A DNA stretch of 64,000 bases from Ditylenchus dipsaci (taxonomy: Eukaryota > Nematoda > Chromadorea > Rhabditida > Anguinidae), in assembly GCA_004194705.1 (NCBI GenBank), contig SADC01001307.1, positions 558,001 to 622,000 of the forward strand, given 5' to 3'. Made by a program: the position numbers and the translations under genes. Below, one piece after another: positions 56,496 to 64,000 of the stretch (within the stretch, counting starts at the first letter, position 1; every line of letters starts with the position of its first letter). The notes under the pieces are model-generated. The model was not told the origin of the DNA. It saw nothing but the letters and a program-made list of their open reading frames with translations, and ran no database searches.

Positions 56496-57959
56496 ATGTG
56501 CCTAAAGCAAAAAAAAAACCTTTCCAGAAGTCACCAAGACATTTACATAGCACAAGGATTTAGCCACAGAAACATAGATGAAAAAATTTCCATCTGAGCA
56601 TAGTTGGGCACCTTCAAAAAACACTACCGCCGCCGCCAGCGCCGGCAGCAGCGTAGCGGCTACTTCGCCGCCAGCTATATAATAATGTCGAGAAGGTTTA
56701 GCTAGAGCGCAAAATGTCATACCAGAGTGGCCAAAAGCTAATAAAAACTAGTTTTGATAATTTTTGTTTATGAAAGCATGGGGCATAAATGATTGTTCCT
56801 GTTGGTATTTATGCGAAAATCATGACCGTCGCTGCCTTCGCGATCCCTCCACTTCGCCGCCACCACCGCCGCCCCTCTACTCCGCCACCGACCTTATACG
56901 GTTACTACGCATTTGGGCACATCGCATTTGGGCACCCGCATTTGGCCCCCGCATTGGGCACCACATTTGGGCCCCGATTTTAAAATTCCATATTTGAAAT
57001 TATAAATTGAAATGTATCAATATGTTACTGTTTTATAATAAAATTTGTATTCATTTCAGGTCCTATAGGGTGCCTCATTCAAATTTTCGACCGAAAGTGT
57101 GTAAACGTTTAGTTTAAAGGCCCTGTTCTACCCTGTTTTGGTCACTAGAGTCATGCAAAAAAGGCCCTATATGCATTTGTGATCAAAAGCCTTGCTCATA
57201 AGTAGCTTGCCCTTCGGGTCACAGGATGCTTGTTGGATTTGGGTTAAAATGAGCACACATACATACTTGAGACATAAATCAGTCAAAAGTGACAGTAAAC
57301 GACAGTCGAACTGTAAATGTAACAGTCGAACTTCGGTTATCCGGTACTCCAGTAATCCGACACTCGCGACTATCTGGCATTCTGTGCCTGTTTTGACTTC
57401 ATCTGACTGAGATTGACTTATTCGGGCGGCGGTAAATTGACCCGCTGGTAAATTGACCCGCCGGCAAATTGACCCGCGGTAAATTGAACCTCCAAATTGT
57501 CTTGACAGGAAAGTGTCATAGAACCCCCTTTGAAGTAATTTTTTCGGCAAAATAGGTCCAGAATGGGCGGCGGACCCACTTAGAGGGTATTGAAACCACC
57601 TGGAGAGTACCTAATCCACCTGGATTGTACCCAATTCACCTGGAGGGTACCCAATTAATTTGTAGGGTGCTGAAACCATCTGGAGGTTGTTTAAATGTTA
57701 TCCAATCTACCTCAGGGGCATTCAGAGTTACTGAAGGGTACCTAAACCATCCTCAAGGTACCCAATCCACTTGGTGAATACTCTAATCCTCTGAAGGGTG
57801 CCTAAACCACCCGACCCACTTATAGGGGATGATTGTGAATCCAGTAGGTCGTAATAATCCATGTAGATTTTACTATAACGGTTAGAGTCTAACCACTTGC
57901 AGGGTAATTATTTACCTGGAGAGTACCCAATCCACCTGAACCGTACTCAATTTTACCCG

Positions 57960-58535
57960 ATCCACCAAGTGGTCGTCCACTTGGATCAAAATTTTTTTTC
58001 ACCTTTTTGGGTTCCAAAACCTGCTTTCTGAAATAATTCGGGCATGCTGAAGATGGTTTAACAGTGATAAAATGACGTTTTCTCGAGTATTTTGTGAGTT
58101 TTGGGGAATACCGTATTTCCTGTAATAAGGCGGCATGCCGCCTTATTTTTCAAACCCCTGAAAATCCGAAAAATTCGAATTCAATCTCGAGATTTTTGGG
58201 TGCTCAACCAAAATCTAAAATTAGAATCGGTAGAGCTCGTGGGAGTTAAGAAAACGCATCAAACAGATAACCAAAATATTTACTCTGCTTCGAGTTATAG
58301 ACCCTCGAAGTTGGGGGTGCCGCCTTATTAGAGGGTGCCGCCTTATTACAGGAAATACGGTAATTGATTTTACCAAAATCAACTATTGCCCAAAACTCGA
58401 AAATGACTTGAGAAAACAGCATTTTACCACTGTCAAACCATCTTCAGCATGCCCGAATCATTCCAGAAAACAGATTTTGGAACCCGAAAAGGTAAAAATT
58501 TTTTTTGATATAAGTGGACGACAACTTGGTTTGGT
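57960..58535. repeat. MITE with CAAGTGGTCGTCCACT motif (copy 3), split by an insertion
   Basis: Left part 57960-58110 with GGCATGCTGAAGATGGTTTA and right part 58362-58535 with CAAACCATCTTCAGCATGCC. Between them sits the complete MITE 58109-58362. Removing it leaves the same spacing as in copies 1 and 2. Confidence 0.8.
58109..58362. repeat. MITE, TACCGTATTTCCTGTAATAAGG family (copy 2)
   Basis: 254 bp, near-identical to 5655-5910, with perfect ends (TACCGTATTTCCTGTAATAA and TTATTACAGGAAATACGGTA). It is inserted at a TA inside another MITE. The high identity of the two copies suggests recent mobility. Confidence 0.9.
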
Positions 58536-59167
58536 AATAATAAATAATTCTCTGTCAACTGGCACTCCAGTTATTCGACACCTTAAATATCTGGCACCTT
58601 GAGACCGGTCCCCAGGGGATTGACATCCTTCCTGGATGCATATAAAAATATAAGCACATACATGTTTCTCTAATCGGTGGGTTCCATATGTCAGAACTGC
58701 ATTAAGAAACTTACCAACAGAAGCAAAAATAGCACGCGCAGTGAGAGAAACTGAATAAAACAGTGAAAAATTGACAAATTTGAATTTATAATTTCGAAAT
58801 ATGGAATTTCAAAATCGGGACCCAAATGCGGTGCCCAAATGCGGGTGCTCAAATGCGGTGTGCCCAAATGCGATGTGCCCAAACGCGTTGTAACGCCTTA
58901 TACTATGCTGCAGGCGCCTCCGCCACCACCTTATTTTTCACCGCCGAATGGCTGCGCCGGTGGCAGCAGCGATACAACAATGCATCTGAGTACCACTTCT
59001 AGATAACTATTCTGAATTTCCTTGTAAATTAATAAACTAAAAATTGTATGAGTTTTATGAAAAGTAAACTTTTATTCGATCGAGACAAAAGTAACAGACC
59101 ATCAATCATCAATCACAATAATAACGTCAAGAATGACTGAGACAACATATGAGATATATTTGAGGTT

Positions 59168-60548
59168 CTAAGCATCAAAGTCATCACGCTCATTGTTGTA
59201 GTTACTGACATGCTGACGAACCTTGGACTCACGCGACCACGTAACATTGTCTGACTGCACTCGAGTAACTAAGAAAGCGGGATCCGTGACAAGTTCTGTA
59301 GCCACACGAACATGACCTTGCTCCACCATTTCGTGTGCGCTTTCTTTACCTAAAATTACCAAATCAGTCAGGAAATCCATTCAGTTTGATAAAAAAATCC
59401 TAAACTAAACTTACACTCGGAGCCATCTGCATTTTGAACATAACGACCGGCAATCTCCTGCGGCAGAATGATGAAGCACTAAAATATTAGGTCAAAGAAT
59501 ATTAAGCATATAAAAGAAGGAATATAATAGAGATAATTAAATTCGATAATATTATTGAAATGTCCGGTCTACGTTGAAAACCTTTTATATTTGAGATCAA
59601 AAGTTTAACATCGAAACAGAGATCTAATTTTTCATACGCACTCAAAATAGACTATTGGCCTTATTGAAAAATTCGAGTTCGATTTTGCAGTTTAATATAT
59701 TTTAGCATAAGTGTGATAGCTACGAGTTACAATATTAGTGTTGATGATGTCTTTTGGGATATAAGAACAGTTAGCGATGGGTTTTTTCTGATGGTAAAAA
59801 CTTTGATAAGATCAATGGTTGGAGAGCACCTGGTAGAAGTGTTTTAAAATGATTAGAGGCCGAACCCAATTTTCAGCAACCAATACTTTCATGGAATGAT
59901 TTTAATTTGAAAAAAATATTCGAAAAGAGAAAGTGAACAGATAGTAAAATATATTTACCGTGCACTTTCAATGTATAAAAATCTAGAAATATTGAAAGTG
60001 GAACTCTTCCGATTCTTTTAGAAAATTCTGTAAAGCTTTAGAAGATTCGAACACAGAGTTCTATTCACACTTAGGATTGACTTTTTTGACCACTATGATT
60101 ACAATATCAAAACAAAAACTCTTACCTCACTTTATCACATCTCTCGAGAGTATCTGCGGTTGGAACAACACCCATGTCGTACAATTTGCCTAATAAACGT
60201 CTAGCCTATAAGTTTAAGTATAAATACAGAGGATTACAGCAATGAGTTCAGAAATACCAAAATTGCTTTGTTGGGGTTTCTATCATTCAAGTCACGGACT
60301 TTGGCAGCTAGATCACGGACCTCAAATTAAAGTATCAAACCATAAAACAGCGGACAAGCAAATTTGCTGTGTAAAACAAATGGACCAACCTCTCTTGACA
60401 GCTTGTTATAGAGTGTGTAGTGCTCGCGCTTCTCGATATGGTACTTTCTCATAATCTTGTTCTCATGCGGACTGTTGTCTGTCTCCCAATTAACGAAGTC
60501 GACTTTTTTCAGCAGCTTCTGCTCATGATATTTTAATTTTCGCACCAT
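59168..60548 (-). CDS. IMP3: IMP3, U3 small nucleolar ribonucleoprotein subunit
   Basis: IMP3 binds U3 snoRNA in the SSU processome and helps U3 base-pair with pre-18S rRNA. Five exons: 60548-60390, 60320-60258, 60205-60126, 59478-59417 and 59349-59168, giving 181 residues (human 184), all in phase with GT-AG sites. Start [20 protein letters not shown] (human [20 protein letters not shown]). Then [67 protein letters not shown], the S4-type RNA-binding motif [20 protein letters not shown], and NNERDDFDA at the end. Exon 4 must use the inner donor GTGTAA at 59416 rather than the GTAAGT two bases on; only then does the spacing to VEQGH equal that in human. Complete and probably functional. Confidence 0.97.
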
Positions 60549-61800
60549 TTTTTCTATAAAAAATAGACAGATAAAAATGAAATGAAAAATAGGATCTTTA
60601 TCGGAACATCAAGCGAACAAAGATGACAGGTTGTCAACCATCAAATCAAATATATTAAACTATGTAAAAAACGTTTTATTAGACAATTATTTGGTCACAC
60701 AGAGATTGCAAACAATTGTGTACAATGTTTTAAAGGGAAATCTTTTGTAAAATTAGCAAAGTTGTCTAAAATTTATTTTTGGAAATGGAAATTTCAATGC
60801 AATCTAATCGACTCAAATTCCGGCGACCTGTCACCCCCTCAAGTCCGATCGCAGGCCGCTTAGTAGCCCAGGTATAGTGTCAGCTGGATCTGACAGATTT
60901 TTTACTCCAATTTTCAAGTATTTTGCCAGCTGTCTATGGTCAGCTAAGTCGAAAAATGCATGATTCGATTTTACCGATTGTTCTTTTTAAAATTTATACT
61001 TTTGATGAAGAACTACGGTTTCGGATAACCGGAGCCTTTTTGAAACTACGGTGGCTAATTACTGATCTAATGATTAACGGGTTTTTAGGTCCAAAATATT
61101 AAGCTTGGAAAATAATGGTTGATCTCGGAACTTATCGTATTATTTTGTGGATAAAATAAGGTACATCTCCATAGTCCATTAAATTACCCTTTTGATTATA
61201 GTCAACTTTGCCGAGAGCAATATATAGGAAGTGGATTTTTTCTACGCAGCTATACAATCAAGCTTTTACATCACTGGTAAAAGTTCAAATAACTAAAGGC
61301 TATGTGGGGTTATTTTGTTGCGAGACTTATAGACCACAAAAGGGAGTTTACGATTCTGGAGCAAAGATGGATCAGATAGAGAGAAAGACTTAGAAACAAA
61401 AACATAAAATAAGCTTAAAAATGGGTTTTGCTTGCCCGAAACTTCAATTTGTAGCGAAACCTTATATTCTCTATTAAAACCAACCTTTCTAAAAAACCAA
61501 CTTTGTCCATTTTGACTTTCCACCGATGCTCTTTTTTTAACTTAGGTTGACCACTTGAAAATCTCGACATAGCTTAAATATTGCCGAATTTTTTGAGGGG
61601 TTGAAAAATAATACCACTGAAGGCACTAATAGAGAATATACGGCTTTAGATTTTGTAAGGTGTGATTTATAAGTTTTTATTGTGTACATAAGGCCTACAA
61701 GCTATACAAAATTTGAAGAGCAGGAAAAATCAGCGCAAAAGGAAGGCAAGTGGTTTTATCTCATTATTCTAAGCGGCTTGTTGGAGAAATTAAAAGATTC

Positions 61801-62119
61801 TTAAGGGGCATGCTCGCCGCCGATGGGAATACTTTGAAAGGCGGGTATCAGGTCAATTCAAACGAGAATTATTTCAGAATAAATTTTAATTGAGTACCGT
61901 GCGGGCAATAAGTAATCAAAAACTATTCCCTTTTTCAATAACACCGGTGGCCTAGTGGGATAACGGCGGTGAACTGCGAAAGTTGGTCTTCGGTTCGATT
62001 CCCACTGGAGGTATAATTTTTCCTCGAATTTCCAAAATTTCGTTTAATTAATTCTCGTTTGAATTCCCTGGTACTCGCCTTCCATAATATTCCCATCGGT
62101 GACGAGCATGCCCCTTTAA
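61801..62119. repeat. TTAA-flanked MITE with a tRNA-like core
   Basis: Left TTAAGGGGCATGCTCGCCGC, right ACGAGCATGCCCCTTTAA, with GATGGGAATA and TATTCCCATC inside and TCAATTCAAACGAGAATT mirrored by AATTCTCGTTTGAATTCC. The core at 61944-62016 is tRNA-like. Same end family as 22706, 22939 and 50745. Confidence 0.75.
61944..62016 (+). pseudogene. tRNA-like sequence (SINE-type or captured tRNA)
   Basis: Contains TGGCCTAGTGGG, fitting Box A (TRGCNNAGTNGG), and about 38 bases later GGTTCGATTCC, an exact Box B. The T-stem (TTCGG against CCCAC) and acceptor stem (ACACCGG against TGGAGGT) pair poorly, so it is not a good functional tRNA. Probably a tRNA-derived core of the surrounding element. Confidence 0.55.
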
Positions 62120-62238
62120 TACAAATCTATAAGCGAGGGGAGCCTGCTCTAAAGACTATAAGAAATCATAGAATTTTGGGAGTGGATCGAAAATAACACA
62201 AAAGAGTGCTGATTTTTTTTACAAATTACACCACAAAA

Positions 62239-63699
62239 TTAAAGACGCTTGAAACGCTTGTTTAAATAGTTAGAGGAGTGGGAAGCGTCATGAGAACTTC
62301 CACTTGAATGTGAATTGCTAGAAGCCGGTGAGTGAGGACGTTTACGATGGCGGTACACCTGATTCTGCAAAAGTTGTTTAATTCAGGCGAGCGATGTGAT
62401 GTTGGAGAAGCTGACGGGTTGGTGAAGGGCAGAGAGCCTGAAGAACAGGAAAAAATGAATATGATGAATATTTTTGTAACTAGCCTGTTGAAACAAATTG
62501 ACTGCGGCTGGAGCACCTTCCGTTGGTGCGTTAATGGACAAATTGCGCAAGCGCCGAGGTGAACCAAGCGGATGCAACTCATTAGATGGTACGTAGCGAG
62601 AAAGAAGGGTAATTATCTGCAATAACAAACACCTATTAGTTTTCCAAGAAAAAAAGTGAAACGAGACTACAGTCGACTCTCGATAAACCGGTACCCTTGG
62701 GGACCAGCCTGGGTTGCCGGTTTATCCAGGGTGCCGGTTTATGGGGGTAAGCTTTGTTAAATTTCTTTGTCGGACAGCCAAATAAGGCTTTTCACAATGC
62801 CGGTTTACTGTAATTACTGGTTTATCGGGGTACCGGTTTACAGAGAGTTGACTGTATTTACTCAAATACAGTCAAAACCAACCTCTTCTACATCAACTTT
62901 ATTGGAATATCGACAAAGCGCGAAGATTTCTTTTGCAAGTGCTTGTCTACCAGAATTGAAGCTAAAAGTTTTGATCGGTTTTACGATTTAGTTTGACTGA
63001 GCAAACAAATAAAGCCAACCCTTTTTCAAATGATCTTTTCTTTGTTTCTAATCCACTCTAAATTTTATGATTGCCAATCGAAAATAGAAAAATAAATGAA
63101 AAATCCCACTTTGTACAGTTGAGTGGTTGATGCCGCGGCTGTTTGCAGATTTCTCCAGTTAGCGCCGCGGAAAAGATGAGCAACAGCTTGTGCACAATGC
63201 TGAAACGGGTGGAGGGTCAAAAGTATAACAAAGAAAAGATTGAATAGAACATTTAAGGTGCTAAAGTGCCAAGGTTTTTTTTTTATCGTTATGTATAGTT
63301 GGAACCAGTGGCGTAGCCAGGAGGGGGGGGGACGTGACCCCCCCCGTCAGATTTTTTTCAAAATGGTATAAGTAAAATGGCCTCGAAAATTTGAAAAACG
63401 GTGTAGGTGAAATGGCCAAAAAATGGTCTAGTGCCCACCCCCGTTAGGAATTTCTGGCTACGCCTCTGGTTGGAATTCTACAAAATGGAACTGTATAAAT
63501 CGATAATTCTGGGCGGTCCATAGAATTAAGTTTTACAGAGCAAAGATCGTACTGTTTCATTCACTTAATGTTTTGGACATTTACCGATTGGAAATGAGGT
63601 CTCAGTATAAATATTCCACTAAAATTCGACTTTTAGAGCTACCTCAAACTCCATCCACAGTCCATCATCTGAATCATCGTCTCTTGAACCTTCCGACAT
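62239..63699 (-). CDS. HAPSTR1: HAPSTR1 (C16orf72/UPF0472) homologue
   Basis: HAPSTR1 is a nuclear stress-response factor that works with the E3 ligase HUWE1. Exons: 63699-63643 (MSEGSRDDDSDDGLWMEFE), 63199-63110, about 62967-62883, 62616-62485 and 62364-62239. Joined, exons 1-2 give GLWMEFEHCAQAVAHLFRG and WRNLQTAAASTTQLYK, matching human LW..F...A.AVA.LY......W..FQ.AA.AVT.LYK. Exons 3-4 give SFNSGRQALAKEIFALC and VDVEEIITLLSRYVP (human TIRREDLISFLCGKVP). The last exon is Arg/Lys/Ser-rich (YRHRKRPHSPASS, NYLNKRFKRL), like the human nuclear C-terminus (THKRNRMI). The exon 4/5 intron is GC-AG: CAG then GCTAGT, ending TTTTGCAG, phase 0 on both sides. The 5' edge of exon 3 is unresolved by one base. 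About 150 residues, shorter than human (275), mainly in the disordered middle. Confidence 0.8.
62669..62857. repeat. Tigger/pogo-like MITE, ACAGTCGACTCTCGATAAAC ends
   Basis: Left TACAGTCGACTCTCGATAAA, right TTACAGAGAGTTGACTGTAT, internal CTTGGGGACCAGCCTGGG and three CCGGTTTA(T/C) words. It lies in the HAPSTR1 intron between exons 3 and 4. The end is related to that of 9332 but the inner sequence differs. Confidence 0.75.
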
Positions 63700-64000
63700 T
63701 TTAGCTTTCAGTAAGGTACAACAGATGAAACAATTTTTTTCCAACTTGTATTAAGGAACGCCAAGCACTGAAAAAAACTTTTAATAAAAGTGGTTGAACA
63801 TGACAATATTCAGGAAGTAAACAATTTAAGAGACATTTCATCAAAAGTCTTTTGACTAAATGTTTAGCGAACTTTTTGCGTGAACGCAGAAGCTATCAAT
63901 CGATAATATTAGGAACACTGAAAATGATAAACATATCATATGATACTGGAAAATAAAAGAAACTTATTGAGAATGATGTAAAAAGATAATATTCATGAAT

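Larger units (their letters stand above)
56870..58975. mobile_element. 2 kb foldback element with GCATTTGGGCACC arrays and GCC-rich ends
   Basis: Left array (56905-57000) of CGCATTTGGGCACC-type units followed by AAAATTCCATATTTGAAATT. Right array (58795-58890) is the reverse complement beginning TTTCGAAATATGGAATTTC. Outside both arrays is GCC-rich sequence (CGCCGCCACCACCGCC at 56860; CTCCGCCACCACC at 58920). The interior has CACCTGGAGGGTACCCAATC-type degenerate repeats (57570-57960) and a MITE carrying another MITE (57960-58535). No gene seen in 56500-59160. Confidence 0.7.

Overview
This is a window of nuclear genome from an animal, most likely an invertebrate. The protein-coding genes are metazoan or general eukaryotic (CABIN1, BBS9, IMP3, HAPSTR1, a CYP2-like P450). 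They are split into many small exons by introns that are often only 43-55 nt long. The DNA is AT-rich and crowded with inverted-repeat transposons. BBS9 implies a ciliated organism. Nothing looks bacterial, plastid or viral, and I cannot name the phylum.

Layout. 0-3.6 kb: a microsomal-type cytochrome P450 on the minus strand, nearly complete (C-helix, I-helix, ExxR, PERF and heme exons found; N-terminal anchor exon not found). 4.8-6.1 kb: a small four-helix membrane protein on the plus strand. 6.2-9.7 kb: mostly MITEs, with one doubtful small exon. 9.7-13.7 kb: a minus-strand coiled-coil protein followed by a Gln-rich cassette (A). 14-17 kb: palindromic repeats. 17.2-22.6 kb: Gln-rich exons containing a second, diverged copy of the cassette (B), probably the 3' part of the gene upstream. 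23.7-40.8 kb: about 30 exons of a CABIN1 (calcineurin-binding protein cabin-1, HIRA-complex subunit) homologue on the minus strand, its introns filled with foldback transposons. 41-46 kb: repeats and a tiny single-pass membrane protein. 46.1-56.5 kb: BBS9/PTHB1 on the plus strand, all 15 exons reconstructed. Its 7.1 kb third intron holds an antisense multi-exon gene plus a nest of transposons, including a Merlin DNA transposon. 56.5-59 kb: foldback repeats. 59.2-60.5 kb: IMP3 (U3 snoRNP), complete in 5 exons. 62.2-63.7 kb: a HAPSTR1/C16orf72 homologue.

The genes do not form one pathway; they are ordinary housekeeping and cilium genes. The unusual material is the non-coding part. It contains many apparently unrelated foldback-like elements whose ends are tandem arrays of 12-20 bp units. 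It also contains TTAA-flanked piggyBac-like MITEs (two sharing one TTAA, one with a tRNA-like core), several Tigger/pogo-like MITE families, and long palindromes. Three or four introns use GC-AG splice sites. Seven exons carry a one-base gap relative to their conserved reading frame, six of them within or beside a short homopolymer and always a missing base. I read these mainly as assembly errors, not pseudogenes.
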